A stretch of DNA of 57,389 nucleotides from Planctomycetota bacterium (GCA_022564665.1 JADFKZ010000004.1:1-57389), one strand, 5' to 3'. Shown: positions 19,067 to 28,463, numbered from the stretch's first letter. Made by a program: numbers and translations. The notes: a model not told the origin generated them from the sequence alone.

Positions 19067-20218
19067 TCAGTGTTCTCCCACGACGCTCATGATCAATTGC
19101 GCCGCCTCTCGTGCCGGATTGTGGTCGGCAAACCGCAGACAGACCCGATGAAGCTCCTCGCTCTGGACGGCTGCATTCTTCGAATCCAGCAGGAACCGCG
19201 TGGCCTGATCGACGATGGGCATGGGCCCACCCGCATGCGGTACGAACTCCGGGACAACCTCACGCTCGGCGATGATGTTGGGAAGCAGCTTGTAAGGGGT
19301 GCGAAGGACGAGCTTCGCCAACAGCCATGAGATCCATCCCGTCTTGTACAGCCCGATCATCGGCTTGCGCTGCAGGGTGATGTCGAGGGTGATCGTGCCG
19401 GAGACCGCCAGCGCCAGATCGCACCAGGTGATGACGGTGTCGGCGGAGCCGGTGATCATGTGAAGACCAACGGGAAAAACCCCGATCTTGCGGCGAATGA
19501 TCGTGGCCAGGTGCGGGTTGGCGGCCACGACAACGCCGCGGAGGCCCGCATGCCGGCCCTGGAGCTCGGTGTAGACGTCGGCGAGCAAGCGGGTGTTGGC
19601 CCTGACCTCCTGCTCGCGGGAGCCGGGGAAGAGCGCCAGCCTCGGCGCTCCCAGCGGCAGGCCGTGCGTCTGCTGCCGGAGCTCGGCAAGATCGATCGAC
19701 CGGTTGATCGACGGGTGGCCAATGAACTTGGCCGGTACACGGCGCTGCGTGAACCATTGCTCCTCGAAGGGAAGGACGCACATAACCACGCTGGTCAGCC
19801 GGCGGAGCTTTCCGATCCGCCAGCGGCCCCACGCCCACACCTGAGGAGCCACCAGGTGCACGATCCTGGCCCCCGACCGCCGCATCACTCTGGCCAGCGG
19901 GAAGTTGGCCGCGGGGGAATCGACGGGAACGTGCGCCACCAGCCGATGCTCGCCCGCCCACTGCTTCAGTCGTTTGACGAGCCGGCGAAACGCCAACGAC
20001 CGGCTCAAGGCACCGAGCCCCATCACCGCAATGTCGACGGTCCGATCGAGGAGGACGGCGCCGGCCTCTTCCATCTGCGATCCACCGCAGGCGTAGAGAC
20101 CGAGCCCCGGATCCCGCCTCTTGAGCTCCCGAATGATGGGGGCGGCAAGGGTGTCACCGCTTTGCTCAAACGCGGTGAAGAGAATCGCCGGGCTGGTTTT
20201 GTCACCGTCACGCGACAC
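19067..20218 (-). CDS. lpxB: Lipid-A-disaccharide synthase
   Basis: 383 residues, matching the 382 of E. coli LpxB. The GT-B glycosyltransferase condenses UDP-2,3-diacylglucosamine with lipid X at the inner membrane in lipid A synthesis. Family features are TAFEQSGDTLAAPIIRELKR at the N-terminus (the SAGEASGD region), VDSPAANFPLARVMR, APQVWAWGRWRIGKLRR, LPFEEQWF, LALFPGSREQEV and SGTITLDITLQRKPMIGLYK. I chose GTG 20218 because it matches the family N-terminus and length. ATG 20269 is possible but lies inside the divergent promoter and overlaps the start codon of the GH113-like gene. Presence implies lipopolysaccharide or a lipid A-like outer leaflet. Confidence 0.88.
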   Translation of the reverse strand: MSRDGDKTSPAILFTAFEQSGDTLAAPIIRELKRRDPGLGLYACGGSQMEEAGAVLLDRTVDIAVMGLGALSRSLAFRRLVKRLKQWAGEHRLVAHVPVDSPAANFPLARVMRRSGARIVHLVAPQVWAWGRWRIGKLRRLTSVVMCVLPFEEQWFTQRRVPAKFIGHPSINRSIDLAELRQQTHGLPLGAPRLALFPGSREQEVRANTRLLADVYTELQGRHAGLRGVVVAANPHLATIIRRKIGVFPVGLHMITGSADTVITWCDLALAVSGTITLDITLQRKPMIGLYKTGWISWLLAKLVLRTPYKLLPNIIAEREVVPEFVPHAGGPMPIVDQATRFLLDSKNAAVQSEELHRVCLRFADHNPAREAAQLIMSVVGEH

Positions 20219-20255
20219 GCCGTACACACCGATCCATCGCCGAGTCCCCAGGGCA

Positions 20256-20261
20256 TACGAT
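20256..20261 (+). promoter_or_regulatory. -10-like hexamer, leaderless GH113-like gene
   Basis: TACGAT ends 6 nt before the ATG at 20268. On the opposite strand TATCGT (20262-20257) can act as the -10 for lpxB, so one short sequence may serve two divergent promoters. Confidence 0.5.
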
Positions 20262-20267
20262 ACGCCC

Positions 20268-21437
20268 ATGTTCGAACCCCCGCATCCGCTCTCGTCGTTC
20301 CGCCGCGCCGCCTGGGCGACGGCCACGGTCCTGGCGATGGGTGCTGGGGCCGCCCCCGGTGGCCCCGCCGTCTCCGCGCAGGACCCACCATCTCAGGGAA
20401 TCGACGGTGCGATCCCGGCGCCAGCGCCCCCGCTGCGGATCGGGCTGGACCGGCCAGTCCTGGGGATGGGGATCAACGCCCATCACATCGGCAACCTGTC
20501 GCTGTACCTCAAGGCGGTGGACGCCATAGCGGACCTCGGGGCCAACACCCTGCTCGTCGTGACCCCCATGTTCCAGGAGCGGGTCGACTCGAGCCGGATC
20601 CAGTTTCGCCCTCAGAAGTGCCCAACCGACGGGCAGCTCAAGGCCATCCTCCGCCGGGGCCGGATCCGGGGACTTCAGACGATTCTGCTTCCCATCGTCC
20701 TCATCGAGGTCCCCGGCCCGAAGGATTGGCGCGGGGTGATCAACCCCAGCGACCTGGATGCCTGGTGGGCCAGCTACGCACTTTTCATCAACCATTTCCT
20801 CGACATCGCCATCGATGCGGAGGTCGACGTGCTTTCCGTGGGAAGTGAGCTGAACTCGATGGAGGGCGAGCTGCAACGCTGGCGTCGCACGATCGACCAC
20901 GCGCGGAGCCGGTTTGACGGCTACATCACCTACTCCGCCAACTGGGACCGCTACCAGCGCGTCACCTTCTGGTCATGGCTGGATTTCATCTCCGTCAGCG
21001 CCTACTTCGAGCTGGCCAGGGACGAGCCGGACGCGCCCGTCGACAAGCTCGCCGCGGCCTGGCGGCGTGAGCGCCGCACACTGCTTGAACATGCCCGGCG
21101 GTATGATCGATCCATCTTGCTGATGGAGATAGGCTACCCGTCGGTTCCCTGGGCGGCGGCGCATCCGTGGAACTATGTCGCGGATGCCCAGACGGCGGCC
21201 GACCACGAGGCCCAGGCCCGCTGTTACCGCGCCTTTTTCGAGGCCTGGGCGGAAACGGTTGCCCGACCCGGGAGCCGGGCACTGGGCTTCAACTGCTACT
21301 TCTGGGACCCCTACCACAGCGGTGGGCCCGATGACACCGGCTACGGCGTCCACGGCAAGCCGGCGGAGCGGGTCATTGCCGCGAGCTTCGCACGGATCAG
21401 GAAGACCGTCGGTGAGCAGAAAGACTCCCCGAAATGA
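20268..21437 (+). CDS. GH113-like TIM-barrel glycoside hydrolase, exported
   Basis: 389 residues with a signal peptide (MFEPPHPLSSFRRAAWATAT, then an Ala/Gly-rich core ending VSAQD). The barrel resembles family GH113 endo-beta-mannanases. LSVGSELNSME near residue 193 would hold the acid/base Glu, and LLMEIGYPS near 286 the nucleophile Glu; WDPYHSGGPDDTGYGVHGK near the end closes the active site. Probably acts on mannan-like or related polysaccharide in the periplasm or outside. The ATG lies 6 nt after a TACGAT hexamer, without a ribosome site, suggesting a leaderless mRNA. It is divergent from lpxB. Confidence 0.8.
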   Translation: MFEPPHPLSSFRRAAWATATVLAMGAGAAPGGPAVSAQDPPSQGIDGAIPAPAPPLRIGLDRPVLGMGINAHHIGNLSLYLKAVDAIADLGANTLLVVTPMFQERVDSSRIQFRPQKCPTDGQLKAILRRGRIRGLQTILLPIVLIEVPGPKDWRGVINPSDLDAWWASYALFINHFLDIAIDAEVDVLSVGSELNSMEGELQRWRRTIDHARSRFDGYITYSANWDRYQRVTFWSWLDFISVSAYFELARDEPDAPVDKLAAAWRRERRTLLEHARRYDRSILLMEIGYPSVPWAAAHPWNYVADAQTAADHEAQARCYRAFFEAWAETVARPGSRALGFNCYFWDPYHSGGPDDTGYGVHGKPAERVIAASFARIRKTVGEQKDSPK

Positions 21438-21490
21438 GCGCGGGTTCGTTTTTGGTACAACGTGAACCCTCAACCGGAGCACCACCGGTG

Positions 21491-23302
21491 ATGCTGAAAC
21501 GAACCCACATGTGCGGCGAGCTGAGGAGCGACCACGTCGGTCAGACCGTCACCCTGGCCGGGTGGGTCAACACCTATCGCGATCAGGGAAAGGGGCTGAT
21601 CTTCATCGACCTGCGTGACCGCGACGGCCTCACCCAGGTCGTCTTCAACCTGCGGGACGTCGACGAGGCCGCGGTCAACGAGGCGCGATCCCTGCGGCGC
21701 GAGGACGTGGTCGCCGTCCAAGGGCTGGTTCGCACGCGGGTCGGGGGAGCCAATCCCCGGCTCGCCACCGGCACGATCGAGGTCGCCGCCGACAAACTGG
21801 AAGTCCTTGGCAAGGCCGAGACCCCCCCCATCCTCCCAGACGAGCATGAGGCGGAAAAGATAGCCGAGGAGAAACGACTCCAGTACCGATACATCGATCT
21901 CCGCCGGCCGCGGATGCAGAAGATGCTCAGGACGCGTCACGAGGTGATGCAGGTGACGCGACGGTTCTTTGCCTCCCACGGCTTTCTCGAGGTCGAGACG
22001 CCCCTTCTGATCAAGACCACCCCCGAAGGCGCCCGCGACTTCATCGTGCCGTCGCGTCTGTACGCCGGCAAGTGGTATGCCCTGCCCCAGAGCCCCCAGA
22101 TCTTCAAGCAGATCCTCATGCTCTCCGGCTGCGACCGCTACATGCAGATCTGCAAGTGCCTTCGGGATGAGGACCCCCGCGCCGACCGCCAGGCGGAGTT
22201 CACCCAGATCGACCTGGAGATGAGCTTCGTGACCCGCGATGACGTCCTTGCGATCATGAGCGAATTCATCACGACGCTGTGGTCCGAGATCCTCGGCGTC
22301 GACGTCGGTGAGATCCCCGTCCTGGGGTACGCCGAGGCACTGGATCGCTATGGCACGGACAAGCCAGACCTGCGATTCGGCCTGGAGCTTGCTGAGATCT
22401 CGCCGCTGGCGGCCAGGACCGAATTCAAGATCTTCCGTGACGCCTTGAGCAAGCCGCAGGGCGTGGTCAAGGCGATCAGGGTGCCCGCAGCCGCCGGCAC
22501 CCTGACCCGAAAGAAGATCGATGGCTACGAGCGACTGGCGCGCGAAGCGGGCGCGGGTGGGCTGGCCACCGTCAAATACACCGCCACGGGCTACGAGACG
22601 GGGATCGCCAAGTTCCTCGAACCCATCGCCGATGAACTGGCAGCGCAGCTTGCGCTGGAGGCCGGCGACATGGTTTTCTTCGCCGCCGATACCCGCGCGG
22701 TGGCGCTGCGGGTTCTCGGCGAGCTCCGTGTCGCGCTGGGACGCGACCTGGGGCTCATCGAAGACGCCTTCAGGTGTCTGTGGGTGGTCGACTTTCCAAT
22801 GTTTTCCTACAACGACGAACGCGGGCGGTGGGAATCGGAGCACCATCCCTTCGTCATGCCCCGCGAGGACCAGATTCAGAGGCTCCAGAGCGATCCCGGC
22901 GGGTGCATCTCCTCCAGCTACGACTTCGTCATCAACGGCTCCGAGTGCGGCAGCGGCTCAATTCGTATCCACCGCACCCACATCCAGAAGAAGGTCTTCG
23001 AGATCCTGGGTCTCACACCCCAGGAGACCCAGCTGAAGTTCGGCTTTCTGCTCGAGGCGTTTAAGTACGGAGCACCGCCCCACGGTGGCATCGCCTTCGG
23101 CCTCGACCGGCTCATCATGCAGTTGACGGGGGTCACAAACATCCGCGATGTCATCGCCTTCCCCAAGACGCAGACCGGCGCCGACCTGATGACCGGGGCA
23201 CCGGGACCCGCCGACTCCGAGCACCTCAAGGAGCTCAGCGTTCGGGTCCACTTGCCCAAACGCCAGATCCCGGAACCCGAGACGCGCGAGCCAAAACCAT
23301 GA
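21491..23302 (+). CDS. aspS: Aspartate--tRNA ligase
   Basis: 603 residues, bacterial class IIb type. The N-terminal OB-fold anticodon-binding domain has GQTVTLAGWVNTYRDQGKGL and FIDLRDRDGLTQVVF. The catalytic core has motif 2 (CKCLRDEDPRADRQAEFTQI) and motif 3 (PPHGGIAFGLDRLIMQL), and the bacterial GAD insert lies at about 290-420. ATG 21491 gives the usual MLKRTHMCGELR start. An upstream in-frame ATG at 21434, overlapping the GH113 stop, would add 19 non-family residues. Confidence 0.96.
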   Translation: MLKRTHMCGELRSDHVGQTVTLAGWVNTYRDQGKGLIFIDLRDRDGLTQVVFNLRDVDEAAVNEARSLRREDVVAVQGLVRTRVGGANPRLATGTIEVAADKLEVLGKAETPPILPDEHEAEKIAEEKRLQYRYIDLRRPRMQKMLRTRHEVMQVTRRFFASHGFLEVETPLLIKTTPEGARDFIVPSRLYAGKWYALPQSPQIFKQILMLSGCDRYMQICKCLRDEDPRADRQAEFTQIDLEMSFVTRDDVLAIMSEFITTLWSEILGVDVGEIPVLGYAEALDRYGTDKPDLRFGLELAEISPLAARTEFKIFRDALSKPQGVVKAIRVPAAAGTLTRKKIDGYERLAREAGAGGLATVKYTATGYETGIAKFLEPIADELAAQLALEAGDMVFFAADTRAVALRVLGELRVALGRDLGLIEDAFRCLWVVDFPMFSYNDERGRWESEHHPFVMPREDQIQRLQSDPGGCISSSYDFVINGSECGSGSIRIHRTHIQKKVFEILGLTPQETQLKFGFLLEAFKYGAPPHGGIAFGLDRLIMQLTGVTNIRDVIAFPKTQTGADLMTGAPGPADSEHLKELSVRVHLPKRQIPEPETREPKP

Positions 23303-23339
23303 TCGTCAGCAGCCCCGAAGTCTCGGCTGCGCAGACTGG

Positions 23340-23464
23340 CAGCCGCGCCTGGCAGGATGCCAAGCACCTGAAACACGGAGTGGAATCGACGCGCCGTCGG
23401 GCGCACGCCCCGGCAGGATGCCGGGTATCCCGAGGCCTCAGCCGCGCCAGGCAGGACGCCAAGC
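23340..23464 (+). repeat. Pair of 26-bp direct repeats
   Basis: Near-identical units starting CAGCCGCGCC and containing GGCAGGATGCCAAGC or GGCAGGACGCCAAGC at 23340-23365 and 23439-23464 differ at two positions. A third partial unit (CCCGGCAGGATGCCGGG) lies between them near 23408-23424. They occupy most of the aspS-asnB gap. Confidence 0.6.
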
Positions 23465-23501
23465 GGCGTGAGATCATGATGCCAAGCAGCTGACAGAAAC
23501 T

Positions 23502-25364
23502 GTGTGCGGCATTGGCGGCATCCTGAGAACCGACGGCCAGCAGATCCCGGATCGATGGCTGGACGCGATCGATGCACGAATCGCCCACCGCGGGCCTGAC
23601 GGCTGCGGCCGGTTCAGGGACCGCATCGAGATCGGCTCGCCCCAGGGCAAACGCGTCATCGAGGTGGCCCTGGTGCACCGCCGGATGTCGATCATCGACC
23701 CCGCCGGCGGGGCGCAGCCCATGGTCTCCAAACGCGGGCGGAGCAAAACCGAAGACCTCGTGGCCGTGGTCTTCAACGGCTGCATCTACAACCACCGGAC
23801 GCTCCGCCGCGAGCTGGAGGCGCTCGGCCACCGTTTCGTGACCGACCACAGCGACACCGAGGTGCTGATCCACGGGCACCGGGAGTGGGGAGGCGATCTC
23901 CAGCGGCACCTGGAAGGAATGTACGCCTACGCGATCTGGGACCGCGGCGCCGCGACGCTGACCATTGGGCGGGATCTCTTCGGTGAGAAACCTCTCTACC
24001 ACCGGATGGAGGGTTCCCAAGAGGGGGTGCGGCTGCTCGTCGTGGCGAGCGACGCAACCGCGGCAGGCTCGATCCCGCCCGACGCGCCCCGACAGACGCC
24101 CGCGGAGCTTCATGGCTGGGTCAGGAGGTACCTCCAGCTGGGCTATGCCTGGGCCGGACGGACGGTTGCCACGACGGGGGTCGCGGTCGCAAACGTCGCG
24201 CAAAGCGGCCGCTGGGATACAGCCCCTGATCAACCTGCGCCAACGATCGACGATCTCGCGCGGCTCATCGAGGAGGCGGTGGCCCGGCGTCTGGAAGCGG
24301 ACGTCCCCCTGGGCTGCTTTCTCTCCGGCGGCGTGGACTCATCGCTCATCGCCTGCTTCGCACGGAAACACAAGGCGGACCTGCGGACGTTCTGCGTGAG
24401 GATGCCCTCGCCCCGGTACGACGAATCCGAGCACGCTGCGCGCGTGGCGGCGCACCTGGGCACCACTCACACGACGCTGGATGTCGACACCAATCCCGCC
24501 GAAGATCTTCTGAGGCTCATCGGGATCCTCGGCCAGCCTTTCGGTGACAGCTCCATCCTTCCCACCTATTGGGTAAGCAAGGCGACCCGCGAGCATGTCA
24601 AGGTCGCTCTGTCAGGAGACGGCGGCGACGAGCTTTTTGTCGGCTACGAGCGATACCTCGTCGCCAACCTCCTCGCCCGGCATTGGCGGACGCTTTCGAG
24701 GATTCCCCGGCAGCTCCTGCGGCGCCGCGACACCAAGAGTCGCCTCCATAAGCTGGGCCGGCTCGGCGAGATGGCGCCGGACGTGCCCGCCCTGGGCGTC
24801 CTTGCCGCCGAGTCGATCTTCACTCAGGACCAGATCGCCAGCCTCCTCGGTGAAGCGCCGGGCGATACCGAGCCGCTAAAGTGGCCTGCCGGCAACGACG
24901 CGCTTGGAGCGCTGCGCCGGGCGGACCTGCAGCACTACCTTCCCGATGATCTATTGTGCAAGGTGGACACCGCCTCGATGGCGGTCGCGCTGGAGGTGCG
25001 GTGCCCCTACCTCGACCGAGACCTGGCCGCTGCCGTGGCGGCGACACACCCGCGTCATCTGATCCGCCGCGGCAGACGCAAGGCACTGCTGCGGGCGATC
25101 GCACAAAGGCACCTGCCGCGAGCGGTCCTCGAGCGGCCCAAGATGGGATTCGCCATCCCCATCGGGCTCTGGTTTCGAACGGACTTCGGCGGACTGAGGA
25201 CGCTGCTGCTGGATCACCTCAACTCCGCCGATCCCTTCGGGTCGATCCAACTTGACCGCTCGGCCATTCGTTGCCTGGTCAAGGAGCACATGTCCGGCGA
25301 GCGTGATCACGGTCACCGGCTCTTTGCTTTGCTCACCCTCTCTATCTGGGCGAAGTCATCGTGA
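23502..25364 (+). CDS. asnB: Asparagine synthase (glutamine-hydrolysing)
   Basis: 620 residues. Class II glutamine amidotransferase with Cys2 as nucleophile (MCGIGGILR), then LVHRRMSIID and the HSDTEVLIHGHREWG segment. The synthetase domain has the ATP pyrophosphatase loop LSGGVDSSLIACFA near residue 273, and ALSGDGGDELFVGYERYL. It makes asparagine from aspartate, glutamine and ATP, or could amidate another carboxylate, since asnB-like enzymes also act in cell-envelope glycan pathways. The start is GTG with no good ribosome site; the following Cys fixes it. It lies just downstream of aspS. Confidence 0.92.
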   Translation: MCGIGGILRTDGQQIPDRWLDAIDARIAHRGPDGCGRFRDRIEIGSPQGKRVIEVALVHRRMSIIDPAGGAQPMVSKRGRSKTEDLVAVVFNGCIYNHRTLRRELEALGHRFVTDHSDTEVLIHGHREWGGDLQRHLEGMYAYAIWDRGAATLTIGRDLFGEKPLYHRMEGSQEGVRLLVVASDATAAGSIPPDAPRQTPAELHGWVRRYLQLGYAWAGRTVATTGVAVANVAQSGRWDTAPDQPAPTIDDLARLIEEAVARRLEADVPLGCFLSGGVDSSLIACFARKHKADLRTFCVRMPSPRYDESEHAARVAAHLGTTHTTLDVDTNPAEDLLRLIGILGQPFGDSSILPTYWVSKATREHVKVALSGDGGDELFVGYERYLVANLLARHWRTLSRIPRQLLRRRDTKSRLHKLGRLGEMAPDVPALGVLAAESIFTQDQIASLLGEAPGDTEPLKWPAGNDALGALRRADLQHYLPDDLLCKVDTASMAVALEVRCPYLDRDLAAAVAATHPRHLIRRGRRKALLRAIAQRHLPRAVLERPKMGFAIPIGLWFRTDFGGLRTLLLDHLNSADPFGSIQLDRSAIRCLVKEHMSGERDHGHRLFALLTLSIWAKSS

Positions 25365-25529
25365 AAGGCGCACAAACGCGCAGTCAATCACCGCTGTCTT
25401 GCGCGGCCGGCACAGCCGGCGCTGCAGCTGACAGCTTCTTTCTCCGCGGCACTCTGCGTCCTGGGCGGTGAATCTTCGCCTTCTGCGGCTGTTCCCGCAC
25501 GACCGGCGGAATCCAGGTACGCTTGAGTC
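25365..25529. repeat. R4 repeat upstream of the symporter gene
   Basis: The gap between asnB and the symporter holds an R3-like arm (GCAGCTGACAGC near 25423) followed by an R4 copy at about 25435-25484 (CTCCGCGGCACTCTGCG, then GGCGGTGAATCTTCGCC). Confidence 0.6.
25518..25523 (+). promoter_or_regulatory. -10-like hexamer, leaderless symporter gene
   Basis: TACGCT ends 6 nt before ATG 25530 and no ribosome site is present. No clear -35 match was found at the usual distance. Confidence 0.45.
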
Positions 25530-26876
25530 ATGAAGCACGGCAATCTGCTCACCCTGCTCATTGTGATCGGGCTGGTCGGCGGGGCGCTCTTCGGCCAGTA
25601 TGCCTTGTTCGGTTCCATGGGCGAGCACCCCAACGCACACTGGACCAAGCAGGCCGGCGACCTCATCCTGATCCGACCGCTGTACGTGATGATCATCCCG
25701 CTGGTCTTCGTCAGCGTCGTCATGGGCATGACCTCCATCGGCGACCCGTCGAAGCTGGGGGTGGTGGGCACCTCCACGGTGGTCTACTACCTTGTCACGA
25801 TGCTCATTGCCGTCACGATCGGCGCGATCCTGGTCACGACCTTTCGGCCGGGGGATCTACCGGCAGACATCCAGGCGAAGCTGATCGGCGACTCGCAGGC
25901 GGACCTCGCCCAGGACGAGACGCTCAGCCAGAACATCCAGGACGCGAAGGACACGGGCCAGTCGCAGCTGGGCGGGGCGTGGATGAACATCCTCCGGCAG
26001 CTGATCCCGAAGAACATCATCGAGGAGATGGGTCAAGGGCGGACGCTGGGCGTAATCGTCTTTGCGCTTCTCTTTGGCCTGGCGATTGCGGCGGGAGGTG
26101 AGGCGACACGGCCGGTGGCCGTGCTCTTTGAGGGCCTCTTCGCCGCGGTCATGAAGCTCGTGATGTGGGTGATCTGGCTCACCCCCATCGGTGTTTTCCT
26201 GCTGGTCAGCTGGACCGTCGGCAAGGTCGGCCTCAAGGAACTCGTCGGGCCGCTGAGCAAGTACATCGTGATCGTCATCATGGGTCTGGCGATCCACGGG
26301 CTCGTGGTGCTCCCGGCGGTCCTGTACCTCTGTACCAGACGCAATCCGTTTCGCTACCTGTGGCAGATGCGCCGCGCCCTGATGACCGCCTTCGGGACCG
26401 ACTCCTCAGCGGCGACGCTGCCGGTGACGATCGAGAGCGCCGAGGGCCCGGGCGGCTGCTCCAAGCGGGCGGCGAACTTCGTCCTGCCCCTGGGCGCAAC
26501 CGTCAACATGGACGGCACGGCGCTCTACGAGGCGGTGGCCGTGGTGTTCCTCTTTCAGCTCTGGGGGATCGATCTGAGCTTCGGCGAGCTGGTGATCGTG
26601 GTCATCACGGCGACGCTGGCGGCGGTCGGCGCCGCCGGGATCCCCTCGGCGGGCACGGTCACGATGCTCATTGTGATCCTGGCCGTCAACAGCGGTCTCC
26701 GGGGTCAGGGTATGGCCGAAGAGGACCTGCTGCCGGAGTACGCGATCGGCGTCATCATCGGCGTGGACCGGATCGTCGACATGTGTCGAACCACAGTCAA
26801 TGTCTGGGGTGACGCCGTCGGCGCCAAGATCATCTCCAGGCTCGCCCCCGACGAGCCGCCGGGTAAGACGGCGTAG
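25530..26876 (+). CDS. Dicarboxylate/amino acid:cation symporter (GltP/DctA family)
   Basis: 448 residues of the glutamate-transporter fold. The re-entrant hairpin HP1 has TDSSAATLPVTIESA; TM7 has GATVNMDGTALYEAV (the NMDGT cation and substrate motif); and HP2 has AAGIPSAGTVTMLIVIL. The family imports glutamate, aspartate or C4-dicarboxylates with H+ or Na+. An unusual hydrophilic loop of about 75 residues with many Gln, Asp and Lys lies between TM3 and TM4. With the SNF and AGCS carriers it is the third amino-acid or dicarboxylate carrier in the window. Confidence 0.92.
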   Translation: MKHGNLLTLLIVIGLVGGALFGQYALFGSMGEHPNAHWTKQAGDLILIRPLYVMIIPLVFVSVVMGMTSIGDPSKLGVVGTSTVVYYLVTMLIAVTIGAILVTTFRPGDLPADIQAKLIGDSQADLAQDETLSQNIQDAKDTGQSQLGGAWMNILRQLIPKNIIEEMGQGRTLGVIVFALLFGLAIAAGGEATRPVAVLFEGLFAAVMKLVMWVIWLTPIGVFLLVSWTVGKVGLKELVGPLSKYIVIVIMGLAIHGLVVLPAVLYLCTRRNPFRYLWQMRRALMTAFGTDSSAATLPVTIESAEGPGGCSKRAANFVLPLGATVNMDGTALYEAVAVVFLFQLWGIDLSFGELVIVVITATLAAVGAAGIPSAGTVTMLIVILAVNSGLRGQGMAEEDLLPEYAIGVIIGVDRIVDMCRTTVNVWGDAVGAKIISRLAPDEPPGKTA

Positions 26877-26885
26877 AACTACTTT

Positions 26886-27028
26886 GAGCGCTCCGTAGCG
26901 GCCTCCGGCCGCACACTCGCTCTGGTACGCGGCGGCGAATTCATCCGCCGCCGCTGATCAGGGGCCTCGCCCGAGCGCTCCGTAGCGGCCTCCGGCCGCA
27001 CACTCGCTCTGGCCGCAACGCGGCTGAT
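26886..27028 (+). repeat. Two tandem copies of repeat R1
   Basis: Copy one (26886-26956) and copy two (26973-27028) share the 5' half GAGCGCTCCGTAGCGGCC, loop TCC, and GGCCGCACACTCGCTC. The second hairpin differs: GCGGCGGCG paired with CGCCGCCGC around AATTCATC in copy one, and a short GCCGC-AAC-GCGGC in copy two. They lie between the symporter gene and hspQ. Confidence 0.8.
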
Positions 27029-27040
27029 TCAATCGGGCGC

Positions 27041-27046
27041 TAGGCT
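27041..27046 (+). promoter_or_regulatory. -10-like hexamer, leaderless hspQ
   Basis: TAGGCT ends 6 nt before ATG 27053; no ribosome site is present. Confidence 0.4.
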
Positions 27047-27052
27047 CCTAAC

Positions 27053-27415
27053 ATGACGAGCGGGAAAGGAACAGGCACTTCGACCATGATCATGCTCAAG
27101 ACGATCCAGCCGCGGTTCAAACCCGGCCACCTGGTGCACCACAGGCGCTACGGCTATCGCGGCGTGGTGGTCTCGGTGGATCCGATATGCAAAGCCGACA
27201 GCGAGTGGTACTCCAGCAACCAGACCCAGCCGGACCGCAATCAGCCGTGGTACCACGTTCTGGTCGATGGCTCGACCACCATCACCTATCCCGCCCAAGA
27301 GAACCTGGAGCCCGATCCCAGCCGTGAGCGCGTCGATCATCCGCTGCTGGCGCACTTCTTTAGCGATTTTCGGGACGGTCGGTACATCAGAAACGACCAA
27401 CCCTTCAGCAGCTGA
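27053..27415 (+). CDS. hspQ: HspQ/YccV-like heat shock protein (hemimethylated-DNA-binding fold)
   Basis: 120 residues. The core follows the HspQ family: FKPGHLVHHRRYGYRGVVVS, WYSSNQTQPDRNQPWYHVLV and ITYPAQENLEPDP. In enterobacteria HspQ is a Lon substrate and specificity enhancer and binds hemimethylated DNA; its role here is unknown. The N-terminal 14 residues (MTSGKGTGTSTMIM) are poorly conserved-looking, but ATG 27053 fits a leaderless start. It converges on trxB with only 5 bp between the stops. Confidence 0.85.
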   Translation: MTSGKGTGTSTMIMLKTIQPRFKPGHLVHHRRYGYRGVVVSVDPICKADSEWYSSNQTQPDRNQPWYHVLVDGSTTITYPAQENLEPDPSRERVDHPLLAHFFSDFRDGRYIRNDQPFSS

Positions 27416-27420
27416 CGGCG

Positions 27421-28410
27421 CTACTCGATCCCTTCCGCCGCCAGCCAGCGCTCGGCGTCCATCGCCGCCTGGCAGCCCATCCCCGCCGCGGTCACCGCCT
27501 GCCGGTAGATGGGATCCGCGGCGTCTCCGGCCGCAAAGACCCCGGCGACGCTGGTGTGCATGCGTGGAGGCGCCGACAGCATGAGGTAGCCCTTGTCATC
27601 GAGGTCGACACCGCTCCCGTTGAGGAAGGCTGTCGCCGGAGTATGGCCGATCGCCACAAACAGGCCGCGGCAGGCCAAGTCGCGCTCCTCATTGGTCTTG
27701 AGGTTCTTGAGCTTGACACCGGTGATCTGCTTGTCGCCGACCACCTCGGTAACAACCGAATCCCAGATCACCTCGCACTTGGGGTTGTCCAGCACCCGCT
27801 GCCGCATGATCTTGCTCGCCCTGAACTCATTGCGGCGGTGGACCACGTAGACCTTTGAGGCGAACTTCGTCAGGTAGGAAGCCTCCTCCATGGCGCTGTC
27901 GCCGCCCCCCACCGCAACGAGCACCTGGTCGCGGAAGACGGGCAGCGCCCCGTCGCAGACGGCACAGGCACTGACGCCGCCGCCGCTGATGGCAAGCCGC
28001 TGCTCGTTTTCCAGCCCGAGCCAGTTGGCCGTCGCCCCCGTCGCGATGATGGCGGCGTGGGTATCGACGGTCTGTTTCTCCCCGCCGGAGTTCACCGTCG
28101 TCAGCACAAGTGGCCGCTTGTGGAAATCGCACGCCACGACGTCCCGCGGCTCGACACGCGTGTCGAAGCGGAGGGCCTGCTCCCTGAAGTCGCTCATCAT
28201 CTCCGGCCCCTGCACACCCTTGGCGTAGCCGGGATAGTTCTCGACCTCGGTGGTCAGCATGAGCTGGCCGCCGGGGAGCACGTAGCCGCCGGTCTGCTTG
28301 GGCAGACCTTCAAAGAGCACCGGCTCGAGGTTCGCTCGGGCCGCGTAGAGGGCGGCGGTCCAGCCGGCGGGACCGCTGCCGATGATGGCGATCTTTTCGG
28401 GAGCAGGCAT
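27421..28410 (-). CDS. trxB: Thioredoxin-disulfide reductase
   Basis: 329-residue NADPH-dependent flavoprotein that reduces thioredoxin. The FAD site is IIGSGPAGWTAALYAARANL, the redox dithiol is CAVCDGA (CAxC type; E. coli has CATC), the NADPH site is GGGDSAMEEASYL followed by VVHRRNEFRASK, and the C-terminal FAD motif is VFAAGDAADPIYRQAVTAAG. The MauE-thioredoxin fusion at 34929-35912 shows other thiol chemistry in this genome. Confidence 0.95.
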   Translation of the reverse strand: MPAPEKIAIIGSGPAGWTAALYAARANLEPVLFEGLPKQTGGYVLPGGQLMLTTEVENYPGYAKGVQGPEMMSDFREQALRFDTRVEPRDVVACDFHKRPLVLTTVNSGGEKQTVDTHAAIIATGATANWLGLENEQRLAISGGGVSACAVCDGALPVFRDQVLVAVGGGDSAMEEASYLTKFASKVYVVHRRNEFRASKIMRQRVLDNPKCEVIWDSVVTEVVGDKQITGVKLKNLKTNEERDLACRGLFVAIGHTPATAFLNGSGVDLDDKGYLMLSAPPRMHTSVAGVFAAGDAADPIYRQAVTAAGMGCQAAMDAERWLAAEGIE

Positions 28411-28463
28411 GGAGTAGTCGGTTTCTGGTGTTTTGGTTTTTTGGTCTTGGGTCTTGAGTTCTA

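Noticed and set aside
20270-20326. Longer N-terminus of LpxB
   Set aside because: It would extend past the GH113 start codon and promoter; family length (about 382) matches the GTG at 20218.
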